Under the pieces are notes generated by a model. The model saw only the letters and a program-made list of their open reading frames with translations, did no database searches and was not told where the DNA came from. From contig CAXBAF010000013.1 in the NCBI GenBank assembly GCA_963973795.1, positions 47,593-111,592 on the forward strand: a stretch of DNA of 64,000 bases, read 5' to 3'. Below are positions 52,419 through 61,261 of this stretch, one piece after another (the first letter of the stretch is position 1; each line of letters opens with the position of its first letter). This stretch comes from UBA1926 sp002337215 (lineage in GTDB: Bacteria > Planctomycetota > Phycisphaerae > Phycisphaerales > UBA1924). The translations under genes were made by a program, and so were the position numbers.

Positions 52419-53834
52419 TCAGGGGCATCCCCCGATGAACTCCTGGATGAAGAACTGCAGGTCCGCGAGATCCCACACGCCCCGGGGCTCGACATAGTCC
52501 GAATCTTCGTCGCCGCTCGTGAAGCCCAGGATGAACAGCTGCAGGTCCGCGAGGTCGAGCACCCCGTTCTCGGTCAGATCCGCATAACAGGGTCCTGCCC
52601 AAGCCACCGCGGCATCGATGCTAAGCATGCCCTCACCCAACGCATGCGAGTCGAGCCCGGGATTCTGGGGTGAGACATCGATCGCGGTTACCTCGGCCAT
52701 CTGCTCGAAGTCACCAAAGCGGCGGATGGTGCCGAGCTGCTTGAGCAGCGCCGCGGTGCCGGCTACGAGCGGGGCGGCGGCGCTGGTGCCGCTGGCCTCC
52801 CCGTACCCGCCCAGGATGGGTCCGACGATGCTGACTCCGGGCGCGGCGAGAAGCACACGCTCGCTTCCCGAAGCGCCCGAATAGTTACTGAAATCGGTGA
52901 GCCTGCCGTTGAGCTCAACCGCGGCGACGCCAACAGCCTTGTTATTAATCGCAGGGTATTCGGGCTGCGCGATGCCCTGGTTCCCCGCGGCGGCGACGGG
53001 GATGATGCCGAGCGCCGAGACATCGTCCACGGCACGCTCGACAATCCGAACTTCCGCGATCGAGCCGAGGCTCATGTTGATCACGTCAGCGCCGTACTCG
53101 GCGGCGTGGTAGATCGCCTTGGCGAGTGTGAACGCGTCGGTGAAACCTTCGTCGTTGAGTGCACGGATCGGCATCAGAGTTGCATCGGGCGCGACGTAGC
53201 GGATGATGCCCGCGACCCAGGTGCCGTGCCCGACCATCTCGTCGACGAGTCCCTGGTTGTCGTCGTTGATTCCGTTGCCGGCGTCCTGGATATCGCTCGC
53301 AAGGCCGACGAAGCTGATCGAGGCGGGGTGCAGGTTCGAGTGGAACATGGGGTTGGCGAGGTCGATGCCCGTGTCGATGATCGCGACGGTCGTGCCGGCA
53401 CCTGTCGCGGTGGCGTGGGCGGCGTTCGCGCCCAGAACCGTCCAGACCGGCTGCTCGGTGAAGGCGACCGGCGCGACATTGAAGAACAGCGACCCGGAGT
53501 TGGGTCCGCTGTTGCCGGTGTCGAAGTTCAGTTCGGAGTGGTCGATCTGGGGGTCGGCAAAGAAGAGCAGTTCGAACTCGTCTTCGGTCAGCGCGGGCTG
53601 GAACGAGACAAGGTGGATGTTCTTCGATTCGATCGAATCGAGCAGTGTGAAGCCGTAACGGGCGAGAACTTCGTTGATGTCCACGCCGGGCAGCAGCTCA
53701 AGGATGCCTTCGTCGAAACGGGCGTCCCCGCCCGGCGGGTCGTCAAAATCGGTGGCGATCGCGGGTGAGGCGGCGGCGAGTGTGAACAGGGCGGCAGAGA
53801 GGAGGCGTTGTAAAGACTTCATTGGTTCTCTCAT
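52419..53834 (-). CDS. Secreted subtilase (S8) with C-terminal dockerin-like tail
   Basis: A 471-residue exported serine protease. A signal peptide (LLSAALFTLAAASPAIA) is followed by a pro-region to about residue 130. The S8 domain has Asp154 (AIIDTGID), His203 (VGHGTWVAGI), oxyanion Asn285 (AAAGNQG) and Ser351 (GTSAAAPLVAG). The tail from about 415 has two EF-hand/dockerin-like repeats (ENGVLDLADLQLFILGF; GVWDLADLQFFIQEF) and ends GGCP. Start ATG 53834 with GGAG 6 nt upstream; an in-frame ATG at 53822 has a weaker site. It follows the TPR-CHAT stop by one base. Confidence 0.9.
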   Translation of the reverse strand: MREPMKSLQRLLSAALFTLAAASPAIATDFDDPPGGDARFDEGILELLPGVDINEVLARYGFTLLDSIESKNIHLVSFQPALTEDEFELLFFADPQIDHSELNFDTGNSGPNSGSLFFNVAPVAFTEQPVWTVLGANAAHATATGAGTTVAIIDTGIDLANPMFHSNLHPASISFVGLASDIQDAGNGINDDNQGLVDEMVGHGTWVAGIIRYVAPDATLMPIRALNDEGFTDAFTLAKAIYHAAEYGADVINMSLGSIAEVRIVERAVDDVSALGIIPVAAAGNQGIAQPEYPAINNKAVGVAAVELNGRLTDFSNYSGASGSERVLLAAPGVSIVGPILGGYGEASGTSAAAPLVAGTAALLKQLGTIRRFGDFEQMAEVTAIDVSPQNPGLDSHALGEGMLSIDAAVAWAGPCYADLTENGVLDLADLQLFILGFTSGDEDSDYVEPRGVWDLADLQFFIQEFIGGCP

Positions 53835-53835
53835 T

Positions 53836-56643
53836 TCAGACTCCGAGGTACACAAAGTTTGCCCAAAGAGCGGGGTGAATGCCAGCGCGAATCTGTGATC
53901 TTTGGGCACAAACCAACGCAGATCGGATCTTGATTGGGTTCGTCTCTCCGGCTCCAGATGGAGCGAGGGTTCGGTACATCTCCGACATCAGGCCCCTCGT
54001 GGTCGCATCGTGAGCGCTCCACAGGCTCATCACGAGCCCCCGGGCACCTGCAGCGAGGAAACCACGTCCGAATCCGTAGAGTTCTTCACCAGAATCGAGG
54101 GCGCTCCGACCGGTGTCGCACCCGCTGAGGACGACGACCGATCCCGGTAATGTCCAGCCAAGCACATCACGGACGGTGACCCAGCTATCGGCGAGCTTGA
54201 GCCCGGCCGCGAGCGGGTTGTTCGACGGGAACGCCCCGTGGCAGGCGAGGTGGAGAATGCCGGAAGACGCCGCGGCATCGCGGGCTCTCTGAGCCGTGGC
54301 TTCGGGACCGATCGTGACAGAGGCGTCGGTGAGGGCATCGCGCAGCAGGTTTGCCTCCTTTTCGATCTCAGGTGCGATGCGGTCCGGCACCGCGAGCACG
54401 GAAATGCTGCTCGGCGGGGCCTGCTTTCCATCAGCCATCAGAGGGAGCATGCTCGCGGTTGGAAGAACGATCGGTTCAGTCAACTCAACGAGGTACGCCT
54501 CGCCGTCAAAGAGCGCCCCGAACGGCACGGTGTGCATCGTACCTGCGGGAACAACCACAACCTGTTCGGTGTCGCTGAGCGCATCGGTGAGCGGGGCCCA
54601 GATCAACGCATGCAACGATTCAAGCGCACGCTTGCAAGCGTCAACGCGGCGGGTACCTGGCGCCGCATTGCCCGCGAGAGCGCCGCCGCGCACGAGCCCC
54701 CGACGGATCTGGAACTGCACAGCATGGATCGCGTCCTCGATCTCTTCGATGGATCGAAGCCGGACAAGCGAGAGCGAACCAGCGCGGATCACGAACGCGA
54801 TGACTTTGTCGCCATCGATCCAGTAGCTCACCAGCGCCTGGTTCGGGCTGAGGCAGCCGGCGATCCCTTCGAGGCGTTCGGGCGTGCCGAGCATCTGGCG
54901 GCCCCGGCGTGTCGCGTGCAGACGAATCTCGATCTCAGACACCTTGTGCTCTGCATCCCGGAGCGAGTCTTTCCAGGAGTCAGGGGATGTGCCGCCCGCG
55001 ATCGGGTCGTGGTTCGAATAGGCCGCGTGGAGATCGGCACGCACCTGGGCGTATTCTCGGAGAAGTGTGTCTGTCGCGGGGTCGTCCGAGTCCGCCGCAG
55101 ATGCACGCTCAGCGCCGCCCTCGACGAGATCAAGCAGCGTGCGGCCGCGAGCGAGTTCTGTGTATTCAAAGGCGTCTTGGATGGCTCTGTTCTCGAGCAT
55201 CAGGCGGACCGCGAGGCTGTACATCGCTTGGTTCCCGCCCATGAGCCCCGCGCGGAAGCGCGAACCCTGGAGCGATCCCCGCGTACGCTCGATGGACTCG
55301 ATCGCGGCACGGGCGTCGTCGATCGCCTCGAGAAGGCGGCCGGCGTCGGCGCGGAGCATCGCTCGGCGGTGCAGTGTCTCGGCCTCGAGCATGGGAAAAA
55401 CAAACTCACGGGCACGCTCCATCGCGCCTGTCAGGATGGCTTCCGCCTGATCCGATTCACCCAGCCCGGCCTTGAGGTCTGCGGTGAGCAGGTCGCAGAG
55501 CAGCGACTCGCCCCGGTGGTCCGCGAGCGCAGCCGCGGCGGCGGCGAGGTCGGGCTCGACCTTGGCATGATCACCTCGATCGAGTCGCAGCGATGCGAGA
55601 TGGAGTGTTGCCACCGCACGGCCGATGGTGTTCCCCGCGTTCTCGTAGAGGGCTTGGGATTCCAGGAGCGCACGCTCGGCGGATTCAGGATCGTGGCGGA
55701 TCTGAAGGCGACCCACCCCCGTGAGCGCCCGGGCGCGTTCCTGCACCGCGCCCGCTGATGCCAGGAGTTCGCCCGCGCGCTGATAGCCGGCGATCGCGTC
55801 TTCGGTCAGCCCGGTTGCGGCGTAGACATCCGCCTGCTCGGTGAGAATCCGTCCCAGCTCACCCGTCGCCTCGTCTGCCTCAAAGAAGCGCCTGGCAATC
55901 TCAAACTGCTCGATCGCGGACGCGAGACGCCCCTGCCTGCCGTACATGTCCGCGAGGCTCCCCCGCACGATCGCCGCGGCGCGCGTCACCCCGGCGGCCT
56001 CGAAGGTCTCGGCGCTGCGCTTGAAAACGGGCTCGGCCTCCGCGAACCGCCCTGCGTCCAGCAGCGTCTCGGCGAGCCCGGACTCGATCTGTGCGCGCGT
56101 CGTCCGCTCGTGATCGTGAATCTCGAGCGCACGCTGGAACATGGCGATCGCACGCCCGGTATCCCCGGTCATCCGTGTGACGATCGCCGCGTTTGTGAGC
56201 GCTTGAGCCGCGAGATCAAAGCGATCCGCGTCCGTGAACGCGCGTTCCGCGGCGAGCGCAGATTCGAGCGCTCCGCGCAGGTTCCCGAGTTTCGCCTGCG
56301 CGTGAACGAGGACCATCCGCGCACGGGCATACTCGATCGTGTCGCCCGCCGATTCGGCCAGCCGGACCGCCTCGCTGCCGGATTCAACAGCCTCGGTGTA
56401 CCGGGAGGCGTAGCTGAGCGCGTGGGCGCGCACGGCGGCGTGTCTCGAGGCGACCCGGTCGTCCCCGCTCGCGATCACGGCCGGAGCAAGCCGATCGAGC
56501 GCGGCAAACGCGCCCTCGAGATCACGCACCACGCCAGTCCTCGCCTCGTCGAGGGCGGCGAGCATCGCCCCTGTGTCGATCGGGGCGCCTGGGTGCGTGC
56601 CTGCATTATCCAGCACGCGTTCGGGTTGGTTCTCTCCGGTCAT
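53836..56643 (-). CDS. TPR-CHAT caspase-like protein
   Basis: A 935-residue cytoplasmic protein. About 450 residues of TPR-like helix pairs (for example RFAEAEPVFKRSAETFEAAG and SAIEQFEIARRFFEADEATG) are followed by a coiled region and a C-terminal CHAT domain, a caspase-fold peptidase. The catalytic dyad is in HLACHGAF (H802) and VVLSGCDTGRSA (C842). No signal peptide. CHAT proteins act as regulated proteases in stress or immune-type pathways, including type III-E CRISPR, but no CRISPR is near. Middle gene of an operon with sigma, a putative anti-sigma and a subtilase. Confidence 0.9.
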   Translation of the reverse strand: MTGENQPERVLDNAGTHPGAPIDTGAMLAALDEARTGVVRDLEGAFAALDRLAPAVIASGDDRVASRHAAVRAHALSYASRYTEAVESGSEAVRLAESAGDTIEYARARMVLVHAQAKLGNLRGALESALAAERAFTDADRFDLAAQALTNAAIVTRMTGDTGRAIAMFQRALEIHDHERTTRAQIESGLAETLLDAGRFAEAEPVFKRSAETFEAAGVTRAAAIVRGSLADMYGRQGRLASAIEQFEIARRFFEADEATGELGRILTEQADVYAATGLTEDAIAGYQRAGELLASAGAVQERARALTGVGRLQIRHDPESAERALLESQALYENAGNTIGRAVATLHLASLRLDRGDHAKVEPDLAAAAAALADHRGESLLCDLLTADLKAGLGESDQAEAILTGAMERAREFVFPMLEAETLHRRAMLRADAGRLLEAIDDARAAIESIERTRGSLQGSRFRAGLMGGNQAMYSLAVRLMLENRAIQDAFEYTELARGRTLLDLVEGGAERASAADSDDPATDTLLREYAQVRADLHAAYSNHDPIAGGTSPDSWKDSLRDAEHKVSEIEIRLHATRRGRQMLGTPERLEGIAGCLSPNQALVSYWIDGDKVIAFVIRAGSLSLVRLRSIEEIEDAIHAVQFQIRRGLVRGGALAGNAAPGTRRVDACKRALESLHALIWAPLTDALSDTEQVVVVPAGTMHTVPFGALFDGEAYLVELTEPIVLPTASMLPLMADGKQAPPSSISVLAVPDRIAPEIEKEANLLRDALTDASVTIGPEATAQRARDAAASSGILHLACHGAFPSNNPLAAGLKLADSWVTVRDVLGWTLPGSVVVLSGCDTGRSALDSGEELYGFGRGFLAAGARGLVMSLWSAHDATTRGLMSEMYRTLAPSGAGETNPIKIRSALVCAQRSQIRAGIHPALWANFVYLGV

Positions 56644-56688
56644 GGGATCGCCCTGTCAGGAATCGGACTGGAGTTGAAGTTGCTGCGC

Positions 56689-57324
56689 TCAGGGGATGTT
56701 GAGTGGGCCCGCTTCGACGCGTGTTCTGCGGAGTGTGCACACCATCGTGAAAGAGCCGTCGGGGAGGGAGGATCGGAAGGCGCCGTCGGGTTCGGTCGTG
56801 ATCTTTTGGATTATGCGCCCATCGTCGTTCGTGAACTCGATGGTCCACGGTTGCGTGCCGTGTTCCGATTCCTCTGCGGCATCGCCTGCGTCGATCTGAC
56901 CACGGATTGTCGAGTGATCATCGTCGCCCGGGCTGATCTCGAGATCGATCTCGCAGACCTCGGCCGAGAACGCGACCTGGGTGATCTCGGCGACACCGCG
57001 GAAGCCGGCGACAGCGGGTGTCAGGCGGCTGTCGAAGTCGAGGGCAGCAAGGAACGTGCGCACGCCGTCAGCGGCCTTCCCCGCGAGCCGTTGGGCGAGC
57101 CCCGGACTCTCCGCTGCGAGCAGACGCTCGGCCTTGCGGATCGCGGCGGCGTTGACGTCGATCGAGGGCTCTTCTTTGAGGAAGGCCGCGAGTTGCTCGA
57201 GCACCTCGGCTTGTTCACGCGTCTCGGGATCGGCGTTGAGCCGATCGCGAAGAGCACGGGCCTCGTCTGTTGGCAGATCGCCGGCAACGAGCGCCGCGAG
57301 GATATCGGGTGTGATGTCGTCCAT
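56689..57324 (-). CDS. Putative soluble anti-sigma factor
   Basis: A 211-residue protein placed directly after the sigma gene. The N-terminus (ITPDILAALVAGDLPTDEAR) has the helical look of anti-sigma domains, but there is no HxxxCxxC zinc motif and no transmembrane helix. A beta-rich C-terminal domain (EFTNDDGRIIQKITTEPDGA, then LPDGSFTMVCTL) resembles carboxypeptidase-regulatory-like folds. If it binds sigma, it would be a soluble sensor. The role rests mainly on context. AAGGGA lies before the ATG. Confidence 0.6.
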   Translation of the reverse strand: MDDITPDILAALVAGDLPTDEARALRDRLNADPETREQAEVLEQLAAFLKEEPSIDVNAAAIRKAERLLAAESPGLAQRLAGKAADGVRTFLAALDFDSRLTPAVAGFRGVAEITQVAFSAEVCEIDLEISPGDDDHSTIRGQIDAGDAAEESEHGTQPWTIEFTNDDGRIIQKITTEPDGAFRSSLPDGSFTMVCTLRRTRVEAGPLNIP

Positions 57325-57361
57325 CGGTCTGGTCCCTTCACTGTGGATCAGGAGACCCGGT

Positions 57362-57370
57362 GGGGGGGGG
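57362..57370. repeat. G9 homopolymer between sigma and anti-sigma genes
   Basis: Nine consecutive G on the plus strand (C on the coding strand), 38 bp before the anti-sigma start. Such tracts can change length by slippage and may alter expression of the downstream genes. Confidence 0.6.
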
Positions 57371-57394
57371 TGGATACACCGCGGTGAAGAAAAA

Positions 57395-57952
57395 TCAGGC
57401 CCTGGTCACGTCTGTGCGGGTATAGATAGTTCGGAGTTTGTCAAGGCACCTGCCTCTTGTGGGGCCGATCGAGCCGCGAGGCATGCCCAGTGACTCGGCG
57501 ATCCGGTCGTAATCGGGCTGGTCTTCTCGGAAGAGCACCAACAGAAGGTCTCGGCACCTGTTGTCGAGGCGTTCGAGCGCATCGCGCATCCGTTGCCGGT
57601 TCTCGAGCAGATCGGCTTCCTCGGGATCCGCCCATGCGAGCGGTTCTTGATGGGCGATGTCGCGTGCGCGTTTCGCCTCGCGGCCGATGCGCCAGGTTTC
57701 GCGTTGCGTTGTGCGGATGAGCCATGCGGGGAGGCTTCGGTGGTCGCGGAGCGAGCCGAGGTGCTTGACGGCGATGGTCCAGACGGACTGAAAGACTTCG
57801 TCGCGGAGGTCCGGTGAAAGGCCGCTGCGAGCAGGGATCGACGCGACGAGGCGGGCGTACCGGTGGACGAGTTCGCTCCACGCGTCGCCCTCGCCGGCGA
57901 CGCAAGCGGCGATGAGATGCTCGTCGGATTGATCCGTTCGGGGGCGCGTCAT
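57395..57952 (-). CDS. ECF-type RNA polymerase sigma factor
   Basis: A 185-residue sigma-70-family factor. Region 2 is seen in LVHRYARLVASIPARSGLSP and DEVFQSVWTIAVKHL, with WLIRTTQRETW. Region 4 is seen in LERLDNRCRDLLLVLF, RIAESLGMPRGSIGPTRGRC and LDKLRTIY. The pattern resembles ECF groups common in planctomycetes. Start ATG 57952 lacks a clear ribosome site; the upstream frame continues 75 codons but is low-complexity. It probably drives its own operon, and two palindromes lie upstream. Confidence 0.85.
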   Translation of the reverse strand: MTRPRTDQSDEHLIAACVAGEGDAWSELVHRYARLVASIPARSGLSPDLRDEVFQSVWTIAVKHLGSLRDHRSLPAWLIRTTQRETWRIGREAKRARDIAHQEPLAWADPEEADLLENRQRMRDALERLDNRCRDLLLVLFREDQPDYDRIAESLGMPRGSIGPTRGRCLDKLRTIYTRTDVTRA

Positions 57953-57986
57953 TCGTTTTCTGTCTCTGGCGAGCCTGTGGCTTTGG

Positions 57987-57992
57987 AGTGTA
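57987..57992 (-). promoter_or_regulatory. -10-like hexamer upstream of the sigma gene
   Basis: TACACT on the minus strand, with TTCCCG 18 bp upstream. The site is weak for sigma-70 and may instead be read by the sigma factor itself. Confidence 0.3.
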
Positions 57993-58002
57993 CCGCACGG
58001 TA
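57991..58002. promoter_or_regulatory. Palindrome TACCG-CA-CGGTA upstream of the sigma gene
   Basis: Inverted repeat with 5-bp arms abutting the -10-like hexamer, 39 bp upstream of the sigma ATG. Confidence 0.45.
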
Positions 58003-58014
58003 TCGCGACTCGGG

Positions 58015-58028
58015 AACTTTGCAAAGTT
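58015..58028. promoter_or_regulatory. Perfect 14-bp palindrome AACTTTGCAAAGTT
   Basis: Self-complementary site in the divergent region between the sigma operon and the secreted propeller gene, about 63 bp upstream of the sigma ATG. Its AT content stands out. Confidence 0.5.
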
Positions 58029-58195
58029 TGTTTCCGCTTTGTATCTGGTCGCGTTGATCGCGCTCCTGCTTTCAGATCGGACCTGATTCGATCGCGTGCC
58101 AGAAGGGGTCCCCCATTCAAGCACGGCCGACAGGATCGAGAACCACTTTCTGAAATCGTCCAGAGTAACCAGTACAACGAATAAGGATGAACACC

Positions 58196-59482
58196 ATGAA
58201 GACTGCCATGACACGCATCGCTCTGCTCGCCGGTCTCGCAACCGCCTCAACCGCCTCGGCGACGCCCGCGTTTGGAACGCCCGGTACACTCGCGACGGCC
58301 CAGCGTCCCGGCGGCGTGGCGAGCGCCGACTTCAACGGCGATGGCCTCGCGGATCTCGCCGTCACCGCGGACAACATTGACCGCATCGATGTGTTCTTCG
58401 GGACGGGCGGGGGCGCGTTCGGCCCCGCGACCCCGATCTTCACCGGCGCCAACTCCGGCCCCGACGCGCTGGTCTCTGCCGACGTCAACGGCGACGGGCA
58501 GGCCGACCTCGTGGTCGTGCTGAAGAACCAGAACACGGTTCGGGTGTACACGAACAACGGCGGCGCGTTCGCGGCGGGCAGCTCCGCGGGTACCGGCGCT
58601 GAGCCCGTGTCGCTGAGGTCTGCCGACCTCGACGGTGACGGCGATGCCGATTTCGTGGTCGCGAACCGCGACGGCAACTCGTTCTCCGTGCTCACCAACA
58701 CCGGCGGTGCGCTGGCGTCGGCCTCGTTCGGCGCGGGTCTCGAGCCCCGTGACGCGGCGCCGATCGATATCAACGGTGACGGGCAGATGGAGGTCGCCGT
58801 CTCGAATCACGACGCGCGGAACATCACGATTCACGCGTCGGGGACGTATGCGGTGCAGCAGACACTCGCCGTCAACCCGATCACGCGTCCCGAGGGGCTC
58901 GCGGTCGCCGACCTGGACGGCGATGGCGACAGCGACCTCGCGGCGGCGCTCTCCGACGACGCGATCTCGTTCGCGGGTCTTTACATGAACAACGGTGCCT
59001 CGCTCGGTGCCGCGGTGAATGTCGTCACCAACGGTGCGAACACGGGAGGTATCATCGCCGCGGACTTCGATCTCGATGGCGATATCGATCTGGTAACCGC
59101 GAATCAGGATTCCAACAACGTGTCGGTCATTGAGAACGCCGCCGGAGTGTTCCAGGTCGGCGCGGTGATGCCGGTCGGGACACGCCCAGAAGCGATGTTC
59201 TCGGCGGACCTGGATAACAACGGCTCGCCCGACTTCGCGGTGACCAACCGTGACAGCAACAACACGATGGTCTTCCTGAGCGACGCGGTCGGCGCGCCGC
59301 AGCCGTGCAACGCGGCGGATCTCGCCGAGGCGTTCGGTGTGCTCGATCTCGCGGATGTTCAGGGGTTCGTCGCGGGCTTCACCGCCCAGAACCCGGTGGC
59401 CGACATCGACGGCAACGGCGTGTTCGATCTGGCGGATATCCAGGCGTTCGTCCTGGCATTCACGACGGGCTGCCCCGCATAG
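58196..59482 (+). CDS. Secreted FG-GAP/VCBS-repeat protein with dockerin-like tail
   Basis: A 428-residue exported protein. A signal peptide (IALLAGLATASTASA) is followed by seven or so FG-GAP/VCBS blades, each with a calcium-loop-like DxxGDGxxD core (ADFNGDGLADLAV, ADVNGDGQADLVV, ADLDGDGDADFVV, ADLDGDGDSDLAA, ADFDLDGDIDLVT). The C-terminal about 55 residues are a two-repeat dockerin-like module (FGVLDLADVQGFVAGF; DGNGVFDLADIQAFVLAF) ending TTGCPA. Likely a surface or extracellular binding protein. AAGGA lies 8 nt before ATG 58196; an ATG at 58187 overlaps that site. Confidence 0.88.
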   Translation: MKTAMTRIALLAGLATASTASATPAFGTPGTLATAQRPGGVASADFNGDGLADLAVTADNIDRIDVFFGTGGGAFGPATPIFTGANSGPDALVSADVNGDGQADLVVVLKNQNTVRVYTNNGGAFAAGSSAGTGAEPVSLRSADLDGDGDADFVVANRDGNSFSVLTNTGGALASASFGAGLEPRDAAPIDINGDGQMEVAVSNHDARNITIHASGTYAVQQTLAVNPITRPEGLAVADLDGDGDSDLAAALSDDAISFAGLYMNNGASLGAAVNVVTNGANTGGIIAADFDLDGDIDLVTANQDSNNVSVIENAAGVFQVGAVMPVGTRPEAMFSADLDNNGSPDFAVTNRDSNNTMVFLSDAVGAPQPCNAADLAEAFGVLDLADVQGFVAGFTAQNPVADIDGNGVFDLADIQAFVLAFTTGCPA

Positions 59483-59513
59483 GTCAATCCAAGACCCGTG
59501 TTTTTCCCTTCCG

Positions 59514-59536
59514 CGACGCCCCGACACGGGGCGTCG
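59514..59536 (+). terminator. Terminator after the FG-GAP gene
   Basis: A 9-bp stem CGACGCCCC / GGGGCGTCG with a 5-nt loop, followed by TTATTTT. Closely resembles the terminator after the next gene. Confidence 0.88.
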
Positions 59537-59684
59537 TTATTTTCTCAGGAGCGTGTATCTACTCGGACCTCAATGTCTCCTTTGATTTGGAGAGCACGCC
59601 TTCGCTCAGTCCGAGCCACAACTCGACGGATCATGGCGCATCGTTCTCGACGCTTGATCCGATAACCCGGAAAGGAAACGAGAC

Positions 59685-61073
59685 ATGATCACTCAGTACC
59701 CGAGACGAGTCGCGGAGATCTGCTCTGCCTCTGTTGCACTGCTGGCGCTGTGTGCGTCTGCCGCCCGGGGACAGCCGATCACCGAGGATCTGAAGATCAT
59801 GCCCACCGACGGACACGCAGCACAGGAGTTCGGATGTGCGACGGCAATCGATGCCAATGTCCTGCTGGTCGGTGCGCGTTCCGACGGTGAATTCGGCCCC
59901 GACTCCGGGGCCGCCTATCTCTTCGATTCAACGAGCGGGTCACAGATCGCGAAGCTGACCGCGAACGACAGTGACGCGGGTGATCGGTTTGGTTTCTCGG
60001 TTGCGATCGCTGAAGGCGTCGTGACAATCGGTGCGCCGAACGATGTCCACGCTGGCATCGCGTCGGGGTCGGTCTATGTGTTTGATGCGTCCACTGGCGA
60101 GCTTCAGACCAAACTGCTGCCGAGCGATGCGGACGCGGGCGATCTCTTTGGTTACTCCGTCGCGGTCAGCGGCGGTGTCGTCGCCGTAGGTGCGATCGGG
60201 AACGACGATCTCGGGGAGTCCTCGGGTTCCGCATACCTCTTCGACGCGTCATCCGGTTCACAGCTCGCCAAGCTACTCCCGGAAGACGGCGCCGCGAATC
60301 AGGCGTTCGGTGTATCCGTCGCGATGGACGGCACGACCGTCGCGGTCGGCTCCCGGATGTACTTTGTGCTCGGTGAGGGATTCACACTCGGAGCCGTGCG
60401 GCTCTTCGATGTTTCGAGCGGTGGACTCCTCCGCACGCTTAATGCGCAGAACGGGACATGGACAGATTTCTTCGCCGAATCCATCGATATCGACGGCGGC
60501 CTCGTCGCTGTGGGAGCCTGGGCGAGGAGCATCTTCTTCGACCACTCTGGTGCGGCCTATGTCTTCGATGCAGCGACAGGGGAGCAGATCAGCTACATAT
60601 TCCCTGCGGACGGTCACGACCGGGACAACTTCGGTGCCTCGGTCTCGCTCGACGATGGTGTCCTCGTGATCGGGGCGCACCAGGACGGGGACAGCGGCAT
60701 GGTTGCGGGCTCCGCGTATCTGTTCGATGCCGAGAACGGCTCACAGATCGACAAACTGCTCGCCAGCGATGGGGCTGCGTTCGATTACTTCGGGACATCG
60801 GTCTGCATCGACGCGGGTGTCGTCGCAATCGGTGCCATCGGCGACGAAGACAACGGTGCCGAATCAGGCTCGGTGTACGTCTTCGGCAGTACCAACGGCA
60901 TCTGCGCCGCCGATCTGACCGGAGACGGGATTCTCGACCTCGCCGATCTTCAGGCGTTTATCACGATGTTCACCGCCCAGGATCCGGGTGCAGATATCGA
61001 CAACAACGGCGTGTTCGATCTCGCGGACATCCAGGCGTTCGTCCTGTCGTTCACGACCGGCTGCCCCGTGTAA
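59685..61073 (+). CDS. Secreted integrin-like beta-propeller with dockerin-like tail
   Basis: A 462-residue exported protein. A signal peptide (SASVALLALCASAARG) is followed by about seven FG-GAP-type blades with the repeating pattern GDRFGFSVAI, GDLFGYSVAV, NQAFGVSVAM, RDNFGASVSL and FDYFGTSVCI, each with AYLFD-type strands. The tail (ILDLADLQAFITMF; DNNGVFDLADIQAFVLSF) ends TTGCPV and is near-identical at DNA level to that of the previous gene. No strong Shine-Dalgarno is seen apart from GGAAAGGAAACG before ATG 59685. Confidence 0.87.
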   Translation: MITQYPRRVAEICSASVALLALCASAARGQPITEDLKIMPTDGHAAQEFGCATAIDANVLLVGARSDGEFGPDSGAAYLFDSTSGSQIAKLTANDSDAGDRFGFSVAIAEGVVTIGAPNDVHAGIASGSVYVFDASTGELQTKLLPSDADAGDLFGYSVAVSGGVVAVGAIGNDDLGESSGSAYLFDASSGSQLAKLLPEDGAANQAFGVSVAMDGTTVAVGSRMYFVLGEGFTLGAVRLFDVSSGGLLRTLNAQNGTWTDFFAESIDIDGGLVAVGAWARSIFFDHSGAAYVFDAATGEQISYIFPADGHDRDNFGASVSLDDGVLVIGAHQDGDSGMVAGSAYLFDAENGSQIDKLLASDGAAFDYFGTSVCIDAGVVAIGAIGDEDNGAESGSVYVFGSTNGICAADLTGDGILDLADLQAFITMFTAQDPGADIDNNGVFDLADIQAFVLSFTTGCPV

Positions 61074-61107
61074 TCGGGCTTCTGAAAAATTGTTCCCGTC
61101 CTTCTCC

Positions 61108-61130
61108 CGGCGCCCCAACATGGGGCGTCG
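61108..61130 (+). terminator. Terminator after the integrin-like propeller gene
   Basis: Stem CGCCCC / GGGGCG with one wobble and two more outer pairs, 5-nt loop, followed by TTCTTT. Confidence 0.8.
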
Positions 61131-61230
61131 TTCTTTATGAGCCATGCAGATGCCTTGAGCTTCATGTTCCCATTTCTAGATTTTTGTGCGGGTCCCGTAT
61201 CTTGCACACATGAGATCACTCCTGTGAGAT

Positions 61231-61261
61231 GCCGGCCCCGCCCGTTTCTGGGTGAGCCGGC
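61231..61261 (+). promoter_or_regulatory. Leader hairpin with T run before the beta-helix gene
   Basis: GCCGGC / GCCGGC outer stem with a CCC/GGG inner pair, followed by GGTTTTACG, 41 bp before the start. It looks like a terminator but lies in the leader, so it may act as an attenuator; or it may end a short upstream transcript. Confidence 0.4.
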
